From the NCBI GenBank assembly GCA_033220425.1, contig CM065648.1, positions 1,984,001 through 2,048,000 of the forward strand: DNA of 64,000 nucleotides, in the 5' to 3' direction. This document shows positions 33,111 through 43,693 of this stretch, piece after piece. The number at the start of each line of letters is the position of its first letter. Position 1 is the first letter of the stretch. The DNA is from Lepraria neglecta. Lineage: Eukaryota > Ascomycota > Lecanoromycetes > Lecanorales > Stereocaulaceae. Both the position numbers and the translations under genes were made by a program. The notes under the pieces are model-generated. The model was given only the letters and a program-made list of their open reading frames with translations. It was not told the origin of the DNA and ran no database searches.

Positions 33111-33770
33111 ATGCATCTCATGGACATCATCGCTTCAGGTGTTTCTCTACTAGTATACCATGCTACAATCGTTTCCGCGGCGCCTCCTCGTATTACGCTG
33201 ACCGGCAATATCCTATCATCGCAATTGCAAGCCAACAATTATACCTTGCCAGGCGGAAACAGCACACTCGAGTCCGTATACCCTCCCACCTCAAAAACAA
33301 ACTGAGACTGACTAAATCGTGACAGCTCTCCCTTCTATCCCTATTGCCCCTGGGGCAACGAAGAATATCACCTCTGGATATCCGAAACCAACATTAAGCT
33401 CTCCATCATCGTTTGCCAATCCATGTCCATCAAACGATTCGCAGTACAAACCACCTTCGCCACCACTATACAGTATTTCGATGACAAATTGGACTTGTAC
33501 AAAACCTCTGACATCGACCCAGACCCTTATAAGAACCTGAGGGTACCTGGCGTTAATTGTTCCATGAGCGTGCATTCGTTCAATAATCCGGCGCATGGTA
33601 TTGTCAAGCATCTTACTAATGAAGCTGTGTATTTGACTTTGAACTCCATGCTCGGTTGGTATGCGACTGATCCAAGGGATGCGAGTACTGTTACTTCTAT
33701 TAGTGTTGATGGTGCGGGCGGGGTTTTTGATCCTGTTGGCGCTTTGACGGTACGCCCTTGGAAGGATTGA
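33111..33770 (+). CDS. Secreted-protein-like gene B, unknown family
   Basis: Starts at 33111 or the second ATG at 33120 (MDIIASGVSLLVYHATIVSA then APP), a signal peptide. Exons 33111-33271 and 33326-33770 join in phase if the donor is gtccgt (branch ctgac/actaa, acceptor gacag), giving 201 residues. The better-looking gtatac donor one codon on does not keep frame. The mature part has Asn-X-Ser/Thr sites (NYT, NST, NCS) and few Cys. DPYKNLRVPGVNCSMSV and the ending VGALTVRPWKD match the gene at 29521 in order and spacing. Function unknown. A transcript would settle the weak donor. Confidence 0.5.
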
Positions 33771-33827
33771 TGGATCTTTCCCGAACGGTCTTCTTTTCGG
33801 AGACACCTATACACGAAAGTTTCATTT

Positions 33828-33962
33828 AATACACAGACAGGATGATAAACAGGCAGAATCGTACACAGGCAGAATAGTACACAGGCAGAATAGTACATAG
33901 GCAAGATCATACACAGGATACCCAGGCAGAACTATACATACAGGATAATACACAGGCAGGAT
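33828..33962. repeat. Minisatellite, about 16-base unit acacaggcagaatagt
   Basis: Some eight or nine copies, the inner ones perfect (33862-33893) and the outer ones degenerate, begin 60 bases after gene B. Confidence 0.82.
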
Positions 33963-34690
33963 TCAATTTGGCTGTTAACCGCTACTATATATATAAATCT
34001 ATAACAGATTATTCCCAGATGTTGTTTAGTTAAGCATATCAGCTTTTTTATACAAGTAATCCATATTCGGGGCCTTTAGCTTATTCCCCGTTCAAAGGCA
34101 GTCCATGTTTGCGGTCTGCCAGAAAACTCCTTTCTGTGTCTATGTCTTAACTCACACTTGATCTATTGTAGACGGGTATATTGACTATGAAAACACCTCC
34201 AATTGCTCTCCGGTCTCCGACAGTCATATGGCTATTATCCAGAGGCCATGATAGCAAAGGTTGAGCCGGAGGACTACTTCAGACCTTTTCGTATCATGAT
34301 TCTCTCAGGCTAAATGGTGGCGGTGGCAGCTATGCACTTTCGTACCCATATTACACTTTGTAAGGTGGCCATCGTGCATGTAGGCGCTGATCAATCCTCT
34401 TCAGACAATGATCGAGAGCCAATAATTCCCAGTGGCTTCTTTGAAGAAGATTCGCGCTTCGCAGAGCGATTTCGGATTCAGACTAAACACGGATTATGTA
34501 CCGGATCCAATAATGCAGTGTGGTAGTACCACGAAGGATTGGATTGGTATTGCGTCTGCTTTCGGTCACCAGGAGCCATCAGGCTCTTAATGAATTCTAA
34601 ACTCGCTATTCATTCCCTATCCCGTGTCATTTACCGTCTCTTCTGGTCTTTCTCAGCCAAGAGCCTCGCCACATATGTTGACCATTTCTC
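33963..34690. other. Intergenic, nothing recognised
   Basis: About 0.7 kb between the minisatellite and the minus-strand gene at 34691. Short frames only. Confidence 0.45.
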
Positions 34691-35349
34691 CTACTCGTCC
34701 AGCCACTTGACATTGGCCTCCAAAACAATTTCAAAAGTCACGTGATGCTTCGTGTACCCACTAGCCTTCTGCAATAGATTCCTTGCAAAATAATCTCCCG
34801 TGGTAAATTCTCTACTGCTGGGCGATTCTTCTATTCTGCCACTGTCAAGAATCGCCCTTTCGCCATCCTGGCTCGCCCATTCTGTACTCAAAAGAAGGGT
34901 CCTTTCTTTAGTCTCACGATCCTGCCCTACTTCAATAGGTGAGTCGGGTGTAGCTGACGAAAGAAACGATGGCGGAATTATGTAGTATTCCTCCTGCCAA
35001 ACAGTGTCCAATCCTAGAAAGAGGTCATCATCACTTATTCCTCGTGCGGCTTCATTAAAGAAACTCCGACACAATTGCGTCTCGATTCCAAGTCCAGTCT
35101 TGACATCCGCATCGGGCTCGGGGGTAAAAGAGAGTTTATATAGTGAGCTTACAGCGCCGAGCTCAAGCCCGGCATACCGGGGGGTAATTGCATGATCTAG
35201 GGAGTTGGCATAGGGTCGGAACAGCTGTCATGAAAAAGCAGGGGCTCGAGGGCGTTCAAAAATGGTCGGTATTTTTGCGCCATGAAATTTTGCAGTTCCG
35301 CATGACTTATCCAGGCTGTGTTTTTGTGTGGCATTAGTGCTGTTAACAT
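34691..35349 (-). pseudogene. Unknown protein, one frame mismatch
   Basis: From ATG at 35349 the minus strand reads MLTALMPHKNTAWISHAELQ, then MAQKYRPFLNALEPLLFHD. From about 35235 a second frame continues without a break to 34691: FRPYANSLDHAITPRYAGLE, then SSLYKLSFTPEPDADVKTGL, RSFFNEAARGISDDDLFLGL and DTVWQEEYYIIPPSFLSS. Together about 215 residues. The frames differ by one base and I see no intron between them. The sequence is compositionally like a real soluble protein. Family not recognised. Confidence 0.42.
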
Positions 35350-37150
35350 GTTTGATATTTCGTAAGTCCTTACTGATCAGCAAATCCACGATCTCCTCGG
35401 ACTCGATCCTAGTACCCCAGTCAAGCTGACTTCAGCCCTGTGTCTGGCTGACATATTTCAGGGCGGAATTCTACAATTTGCCATCTGATGTGGTGGGGTT
35501 ATTGAAAGAGGCGGTGGGTCGGAAGGTCAAGTATTGAAGAATGGTAGAGCCTCGCTGCATATTATGGTTTGCTGTAATTTTGCCGTGGATTTGAAGGGAA
35601 GAATGAGACAGAAGGCAATGGTGCGTCGGTTGCGACTGCAGAGGATTCCAATAGGTCCTTTCAGGATTAGACTGAAAACTGAAAAGGCCGCAATTCCAGA
35701 AATAAAGTAATCAAGGCACCTGAAACCAGTCACGAATTGTGTTCTGATACAAATTGCATGTAGGAGGTGGCCTGAGACATCAGAGTTCGATTCCATACCA
35801 ACGTAAGATGGGGCAGGGATGAAACCTGTGCCACGAGCTGATAAATAATCACTGGTCGATCGCGCAATAGTAGCGCAGCAATCCCCTCATCTCGGATCCC
35901 TCTCCAGACTCGAGGATGATTGACTTGAATCCGATCATTCCCTCCGGAAGGAATATCGTTTCGTGGAATTCCAGCTTTTTACCAAACATATCATTTCGAG
36001 AAGATTCAATGTAGGACAGACTTGCAGATTGGATGTAAAATGACGCCCCAAGCTAAAACGTCGCCTACCTAAGCTTGCCCCGGGAGCGGTTATCTAGGCG
36101 GCAGGATTTGTACCCGAAGGCTCGCGCTTCCACTATTTCCCGCGAAAGCTCTAGGGGCCGAAGGGGCTTCGACCAGCCGACATCATCTTCATGTTCACGT
36201 CGCACGAACAAGCCTGCAGGATCCCCTACCTATCGTGAAGCGCAGTTCAGAGACTCTTGCACACCCTCTTCAGCAGTCGGCAACCACATTTTGATTTAGA
36301 AATTAGACACTCTCTCCCCCTGGGCTCTTGTTGATCTCTACCTGGACCATGTTTGATGTTCTTTGCCGAGACCTATGTCGTACCAGACCGTCTTTCGTCA
36401 ACTGCTTCTTGCTTAGGTTTAGACTTCCCTATACCCACAACATTAGGGTCTGCGTCTGCCCCACCCTTGACGGCATAGTCACTTCCCCATCATTCTGCGA
36501 CGTGTGGTCCACGTCGCGCATCGCGCCCACCGGAAAACGGAGGCACAGCTACCCTACTCATCTCCAGAAGTGGGAGTGTAATCCTGCGCTTAAGGAACTA
36601 CCACATACTACCACACGAGAGGAACAAAATAATATTTGTTGACAGAACAACGAATCAGATACGAAGTCGACCCTCGCTCTGAGTTAAAAAATCCACAGCT
36701 GATAGCTGTCGACCCTGTTACAAGGAAGTTAGGCAGTGCTTGTAATTTATCTCAGGTTCACCTCCTTCAGCATTGTGCAAAAGAACTTACAGCTGACGGC
36801 GCGTACTCCTGTTACAAGGTGGTGAGGCAGTGTGCGTTGGGGTGGATACTGCCCGTAAGTCGATTCGGGCCTAGTCCTCCAACTTTGCTGTTCCATGACT
36901 CAGTTCACGTATTCAAAATGCTATTCGCATCAGACTGCGGAGGTGGCATTTCTGTAACGAGGAAATTCGTGTGGCATTGGGTACACTGGTTGTGAGTTTT
37001 TTGTGGCCACCCTCCTCGAACTTCACAGTCGTGCCGCAATACCATTTCTATCTCGCAATATATTCCTAAATTGCTATTCCAACAAGGACGACGTCAGTCC
37101 CAATGGTCCTCTCAATCTGTTTTCTCTCTACGCTTACCTCACACCTCTAT
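35350..37150. other. Gene-poor stretch with a degenerate direct repeat
   Basis: About 1.8 kb without a recognised gene. At about 36696 and 36790 two related ~45-base segments share agctga ... ctgttacaagg ... gaggcagtg-like words (identity moderate). Nothing else stands out. Confidence 0.4.
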
Positions 37151-37154
37151 AAAG

Positions 37155-38171
37155 TATGGCCTTATTCCACGCAGCAATGTGGTTTTCTATCCTCATCAGC
37201 ATTCTCCAACCGTAGTTCTCCTCTCTCACCCCCCTTCTTTCTTACAAGTTCTCTCGATCCCCTTTTTCATTCTTGGTATTTTCAACCCTTGCGCTGACGC
37301 AAACTTCAATGCCAAAGCTCAATTTCCATGGGTCGATTCCAGCTGCGATTCCGTGGTCGACCAGGTCAACAATGCTGGCGACGACTACAACGCTCTAGTG
37401 AACGCTGCGATCGCCAGTCTCGAAGGTGGAAGCCCAAGCACCGATCTCGGAAAGGCCACACTGGAATCATATTTTAATGTTAAGAATGAGGGCCAAGTTA
37501 TAAATCTCAGTTATGGCAAACTTCAGGCGGCTTTTGCCGCTCAGCCAATAGCTCTCGGGCTTTATTGTGACGGCTCAGCCTTCGAATAGGTGACAGCTTA
37601 TCAGGAGGGTGATAAAGAGGGTGAAACTCTTTCCAACGGTGGCCGATGGCATTCCGAAGAAGGCCGCTTCAATCCCGCCGAAGGCCCCTTGTAATTGGAT
37701 GGAACGAAGACGGACCAGAGGACCAACATCTGTCAAACTCCGGATGGAAAAAAAGCAGAAGGTGTTTCCGCAATCGGTGGCAAACACATTATTCTCTGCC
37801 CCGATGCATTCACAGTACCAGTACAGGGAATCATCCCATTATCCGAGCAGACCATTGGCACTTCGCTGGATACACTTACTTGAACCGGTGCAGTACTACT
37901 ACACGAAGTGACTCACTGCGTCCTGGCAACCGGAGACACAGAGCACGGAGTGAACGGTGTCATTTTACAAGTATCTCGTAATGCTGCCAACTTGCAGAAG
38001 AACGCAAAAAGCTGGATGTACTACGCCATGGTATCACTGCTCAGCAAGAACACGTAGGTAGTAGGCCTTGCCCAGCCCATTGAAAACTTTGGGCCCAAAG
38101 CTCCCAGCAAACCTCCATCCGACTCTCCCAATGGTAAACGAGACACCATACCTTTAGATATTCGCGGATAA
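37155..38171 (+). pseudogene. Secreted zinc metalloprotease remnant (HExxH, M35/LysM-endopeptidase-like)
   Basis: A possible signal peptide (MALFHAAMWFSILISILQP) is followed by ANFNAKAQFPWVDSSC and a helical ALVNAAIASLEGG region. Further on come GGKHIILCPDAF and the zinc-binding helix AVLLHEVTHCVLAT (HEVTH). The order, a Cys before the metal site and HExTH, is that of deuterolysin-like and peptidyl-Lys metalloendopeptidases. The main frame runs the whole length with about four interruptions and no obvious shift. I treat it as a broken gene; family placement from motifs is moderate. Confidence 0.6.
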
Positions 38172-38289
38172 CGACCCTACCACTCTAATTACTCTACCTC
38201 TTTCTCTAATTCTTGGAGCTCGATCTCCGAGCCCTGAGCCGGTTACTACTACGCAGTCGCCTCTTGGTTTCTTATCGGATTGTTCGTAC

Positions 38290-39555
38290 GTTACGTAAGT
38301 GTGGTTCGTCGCTGCCTCGAGGGTGCAGCGCCTCCTACTAATTGCTTTCTCTCGTAAAAGAACCACACTCAGCGGCACAATCGCCCCAGGCTCTAATGCG
38401 TATTGTACCTGCGGCGGATCTATCGTTGCAGGCATCAATACATTTACCCAAGGAGGAACTCTATACGGAGTTTGTGCAGGCTCGTCCAGCCGAACCGTCA
38501 CAACCATAGGCCCTGTTTCAATTAAAACTGTTACGACTGTCAAGGGCACGACCGATCAAGAGCCTAGTCCTACCGTCATTCTTGATCATTGGAACCTCGA
38601 AATTCACCGAAACCTTCACACCAACAACTTACTGCCAATACGCATCATTGAAATCGACGTTGACAACAAACATCGTGGCTCCCGGCGGACAGACTGTGCC
38701 TGTTGTCATCGGACCTGGTGGGCTCGGCTGGCACATTCCCAGCGTTGCCGGAGGAGCTCCAGAGCCGCTCTTACCGACATTGCCCCCCCTTGGAGGCTTA
38801 GGTGGCGGTGGCGGTAGTGGTGGGGGGGAAGCGGCGGCGGCAGCGGTGACGCAAGCCCAACCGATAGATAAGATAGATAAGACCGCTTAAACCTCCGAAA
38901 CTAGCTGCACACATACCAAGACGGCCTCGGACTGCAGTGTCATCTGCCCTGCATCTACTGGCGGCAGTACTGCCGCCTCTCAACCCTGCAGCACGACGTG
39001 CTACTCCACCATCAAAGGGTGTAGTGCAACAGGCACAACAAAGAAAACCACGAATCCAGGCAGCAGCGTCAGCTATATCTTCGAGACGGTGGCCCTTTAC
39101 AGCACAGTCTCTGATACTGTGCCTTCGCCTCTGTCTCTGCGGTAGTCGCCTCGGAATTTGCAGCCAATTCTATCAACGAAGGAACTAGTGCCGCCACCCC
39201 AGCAACAACTCCAAAAACACCAACGATAACTGCCGGGACATTGAAGAAGATTACCACTACTCCAACTATAACAGCCAAGCCGTCCGCTACTAACGCTTCG
39301 CCCACGTTCTCGTGCAGTTCAGCGTAAGTTCCTTCGCCCTACATTTCTCACCACTTAACCGCATGCAATTGAACAAGACTGATTTTAATTTCTTCTCTGA
39401 CATAGAAAAACCCCCATCGACTCCGGTTTTCCATGCGTATGTAACGGTTTTAACTATTGTACGTCCGCGGGAGGGGGATGCGGATGGACCACGGTCCCAG
39501 CTGCAGAGAATTGCTGTGCAGACTGTACTTCGGTGGACTCGACATTTGGACACTA
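38290..39555 (+). pseudogene. Remnant of a secreted Cys-rich, Gly/Thr-linker protein
   Basis: Pieces in order: NAYCTCGGSIVAGINTFTQG; a Thr/Val-rich stretch; APGGQTVPVVIGPGGLG; a Gly-rich linker; DCSVICPASTGG with STTCYSTIKGCSATG; and, after a good intron (gtaagt at about 39325, acceptor at about 39405), FPCVCNGFNYCTSAGGGCGW and ENCCADCTSVDSTFGH ending at 39555. This resembles the C-terminal Cys-rich tails of some fungal GH18 chitinase-type proteins, but no catalytic domain is present. The pieces are not in one frame. It is a fossil, possibly once continuous with the protease remnant just upstream. Confidence 0.5.
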
Positions 39556-41803
39556 AATTGGTCAATCATGAACATTTTCTTTTGCGTGTGACATACTGTT
39601 CTATATATACGTTGAATACAGAGTCATTGGAGAACAATTTGAGCAAGCCTCGGAATGAGCTGACTAGAGAAAAGTCAAGCCGAAAAATCAGAAAATATAT
39701 GGGATTATGAGTGCAGAAAGTGGCAGATTTGCAGAACCACGAGCGGCAAGTCGTGCGATTCTTGGGAATGATGCGTGAAGAAACACTGCCCCAGAAACTC
39801 AAGAAGAGCCAATAGGTTCAATGATATGGGAAGTTCTGCGGCGTATCAGGTCTGTCGGGGATCTTGTTGTGTGACGAACATTTCGTTGTTAGGGCTTATG
39901 GTGCGGGAAAGTGAACAGTTTTGAAGAAGCGTGAGTAGCATTTACGTTGAAGTCAAGATATTTACCGTTTCGAGTCCCTGCGCAAATACCATGATTAGCA
40001 CTTGGCCGTATGCCTGTATCGGCTTCCCCTACTGTCGCGAAACTGTGTGATTCTGTGGATACGTGGGAATTAGGGAAGACGCAGATGCCGTCGCAGACAG
40101 GATGCTTCTGCTCGATAAGAAAGCTTTGTCCTCCATGGGCCTACCTACTAAAGTCAGCGACACTTCAAGTATGAACAAATGAATATGTACCGTATAACAA
40201 ACAGACAAAGTCACCTGGTATGCGGCATTGATCATGAAGATTTCCATACCGACATCGGAGCTGCGAATCGATTTAGCTCGATGCAGATTTGTAGAGGTAG
40301 CGCCCCGATAACATATGCGTTGCAAAACTATGTGAAATGACCCACATCCAAGTTTTCCCCCACGTTATAGGCTCGCAAGGCCTCCTTGCGGGAATGACCT
40401 CCCGGGAGCTCGATTAGTGGCAGACCCGCCCGGTTGATAGGCTGGTGCCATAGATACTGCACATTTTTAGCCGTTGGCATAGCGAGAGTAGCCTTACGAT
40501 GTTTCCCGGTGAGGATTTTTGACTTGTTGCATTGTCTCCGGAAACAATTCGTTTTAGACTCATCGTTGCTCAAGGCCTATCCGATCCTTGTGACCGTGGC
40601 TTGTCCTTTGGTGTTCACGGCATCTGCACTCATGGTATATCGTTTTTAGACGTCCGACCTATTGCATGGGCTCCCATGCTTCTTCGCACGCTAGCTGTCG
40701 ATGACAAGAGGCCGAGTTTAGGGCTCTGGAGATGCTTGTAGACTTGGTGTAGAAAGACGGAATGCCGGACGATAGGTTCTTGGAGGCAAACAGTTAAAAA
40801 AAAGCATTCGACCTCGAGCGAACTCGGTGTAACTGTAAAGGAATCTATTGCCGAAAAAGATTTCATAGCAGTGATTCATTTCCGCGTTGTTACGGTCTGC
40901 GCCCTTTGAGCAGGCGACGGTCATCGTCACTTGGCTTGTATATTATACAATCTACCTTTAATAGCACAACTCGTTCACGCATGAGGTGCAACGCTGGTAT
41001 GAACTTGAGTAACATTCAAATGTATTGAATTTTTTTAGGTCTCTGTACTTACGCGATTCCGATCTTAAGCTACAGCCAGATGTCACAGATAACTCAACTC
41101 GTTTTGAAGAATACGATCTCAGCCTCTTAAGAGCTGATTTTGGTTAGGGGATGGGTTTCAACAGAATACTACATGGCATGCTATCATTATTTAGAGATCT
41201 AGCTACATGTAATGATAGATTCTGGGTCGCCTCCGACAGAATTGCCAATGAAGAGGAACATCCGAAGTTTCCGCCACACATGAAATAATTCTCACTTTCG
41301 AACCAACTCATGTCTATCTATGATTCCCAAACGATTATGAGAAGTCATCACTTTTGCTTCATACTGTGGAAACTTATCTGAAGCTATGAGAAGGGCTGAT
41401 CGATACCTTTGAAGGTATTAGCAGGCGACAAGAGGACGATCCAGGCAGTCTAATCAGCGTTTCTCAGCTGAGCAGGGACCGTGTGATCGAAAACAGATTT
41501 AATGACGTATTGCGAGTTATTGCCGTAATGGTTAGGGAGCGTCACAATGGAGCTGGAGCTTAGATCTGGGAAGATCTTTCGAACCTTGCTGATCGAAAGC
41601 TCTTGTATTTGAGTTCCTCCAATTGCCTTCGGTTTTCCATTTGAGTTGCTTTTGGCATAATTCGATAGCTCCTAACTCAAAGTTTTTTGGCTTTTCGAAG
41701 TGGAATCAACTGGTTCAGACTGATATGCACGAGTACCTTTCGAGCAGACGCAAGTTTTGTGCTGGACGACCGTGCCTTTGCTCCTGGGGCTAGAGTAGAT
41801 TGG
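39556..41803. other. Gene-poor stretch with coding remnants
   Basis: About 2.25 kb. On the minus strand around 40570-40080, frames read NVQYLWHQPINRAGLPLIEL, GGHSRKEALRAYNVGE, ICYRGATSTNLHRAKSIRSS and, across a gtgact...ttag intron-like gap, PMEDKAFLSSRSILSATASA. They look like a decayed protein gene of a family I cannot name. On the plus strand 41393-41564 reads EGLIDTFEGISRRQEDDPGS then VIENRFNDVLRVIAVMVRER, also protein-like and isolated. Confidence 0.35.
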
Positions 41804-42604
41804 CTATAGAGGGTAGATCTGGCAGGTGCAAATGGATATGAATTGCTGGGCTCTCGTACATTCCTTCCTTCTCTCAGTCTCTTCGAGTGTGGCATCTATC
41901 GAGCGTAGTGTTGTTGGAGCCTTCTTGGACACCTGGGGCTCGAGAGAAGATGCCTTAGATGCTTTTGTAAGTCTGCTCGTATTTTTTGGATGTCTCTCCC
42001 GCAGTTCTAGGCTCGGTTGCGTAGTATGATGACTTCGGCATAATGTGTAGGCGCTGGAAAACGACACGAGGTTGTTGCCGTCCTTCTTTCTTCTTCCCCT
42101 TCCGATCCGGAATTCTGATTGTCCTCGTGACATTGCGTACAGCAAGCCCGACCGTTGACAAAATTGACCTGTTTGCCAAAAAAATTCTTTTCTCGGCCGT
42201 AGCGCGATAATTTTTGCACATAACGCCGAGGCCTCCATTCCTTTTTCTTTCTCTTGAAAACGAATGCTGACTCTGGGAAAAGTATTTTGCATTGGTTGCA
42301 TCTTTTGGTAGACTTTCCCGTGTTTGTTGCTGTTAGTAGAGGTTTGATTGGCTCGCTGGTCTTGATAGCGTCGGGTTTTGATGTATCTTCAGGACTAGCT
42401 TTTGACTCTATGACTGACCGCAGCTTACGCGTCCTAACTACAGGTCGTCACTGGGCTCGCCGGTCTCGGTAGCGCTAGTTTTTGATATGGCTTTAGGACC
42501 AGCTTTTAGCTTTGTGGCCGACCGCAGCTTGCGGACATCTTGTGCAATACTCCCGTCTTCATCTCGAGTCACTTCGCACACTGGATCATTGGCCCTCGTC
42601 ATGT
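41804..42604 (-). pseudogene. C2C2 zinc-finger-like protein with internal repeat, frame not continuous
   Basis: From ATG at about 42604 (MTRANDPVCEVTRDEDGSIA) the frame reads RKLRSATKLKAGPKAISKTS and ends soon after. One frame over, RKLRSVIESKASPEDTSKPD is a second copy of the same ~33-residue unit, followed by KRCNQCKILFPESAF, a basic KRKKKEWRPRR run and GRACCTQC. This makes a CxxC ... CxxC pair that could bind zinc. The change of frame between the two copies has no visible intron. Downstream of the finger all three frames are partly open and I cannot choose one; the 3' limit is uncertain. Unknown family, possibly nuclear. Confidence 0.45.
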
Positions 42605-43693
42605 TAAAAGCGTTATGACTGGCGATCCGGATGACAAGCGCCAGAATTAGGTCAATAGTTTGGTCATGTGTTGAATGGAAGTCCGGAGGCAGGGAGGTGG
42701 AATGTGGTCTTAAGGGCGAGAGAACTGTGATGTGTGACCACAGAATCTCGGTGTTGACAGCCGAAGGCTGAAGTGGGGCTGAAGCTGCGGGAAACAATGC
42801 TACAGAGCCCAAGTGTCGAAGGTGTCGCTCATGCCACTTGAAGCGGTTGCAAAGCACGATGCGTTGTTCTCATGAGGGTGGAACGTATGATTCAGGATTG
42901 ATAGAACTTGCACTGTGAGACCGTATAACTTTCGTGTTGCGGCCAGGCAATCCTTGTGGGTGTTGTGTGACCTCTGTGGCAGAAAGACTGAGAGGAAGTA
43001 AGGGAGAGACATGTTTTATACCTCTTATGGGTGTGAATATGATGGATTTCGTGGAGAGATTAAGGGTTAGAGCGGGGAAAAGGTATTTAACACCTCCTGT
43101 GGGTGTGAATATGAGCACTGTCGCAGAGAAGTTGAGGGACCGTGCGGGAAAAACGTAATTTTGCCCCTTGTGAATGGGAACATGACGAATGTCGCAGATA
43201 ACTTAAGCGTCAGTGCGGCGGAAAGTGTTATGCCTCAAGTGTTGATGCTGTCAAGTATGCTATGCTTAGGGTGATGGAATGAAAATGTCCTTGGTGGTCA
43301 ACATGGTTCTGATGAGACATCTGTACTTGTTGGTACGAACATAAGAGGCAGGAAATTGGAGGATAAAAGTCCAATCAAGAACCGAAGCTGTACCAAGGAA
43401 GACGCAAGCGAAAGGCCCAAGGCTCTTTCGTTTTGATTAGAGCCGGCTTGATCGGTGTTTGCTATTTAACAGATAATACCCACCACGCACGCGACTGTTG
43501 CTGTTACTTCTCCATTAGTATGTTGGGGCCCTAATGGTTTCTTGGTAGCCTTCAGGTATTTCATCGTGGGTAAATGTTTATTCTTATTTTTGACATACAG
43601 CCTGGTAATGGATAACTCACAAGAACGCACGAGATATTTGTAAACAGCTTGTTTCCACGCTCGACTTCCCAACTGACTGACAGAAGAGTCTAA
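42605..43693. other. Intergenic with a 72-base minisatellite
   Basis: About 1.1 kb between the zinc-finger remnant and PRP22. Apart from the minisatellite at 42958-43240 I see no gene. Confidence 0.45.
42958..43240. repeat. 72-base tandem repeat, about four degenerate copies
   Basis: Units share gtcgcagagaa-ttgaggg-... and ggtgtgaatatg words; the latter recur at 43033 and 43105, exactly 72 bases apart, with a diverged third copy 72 further. Because 72 is a multiple of three, the plus frame reads as 24-residue repeats (VAERLRGSKG..., FVERLRVRAG..., VAEKLRDRAG) for three units before stopping. Confidence 0.75.

Noticed and set aside
33527-33910. 127-codon minus-strand frame with Cys/Leu repeats
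   Set aside because: Produced by the minisatellite at 33828-33962 and the antisense of gene B.
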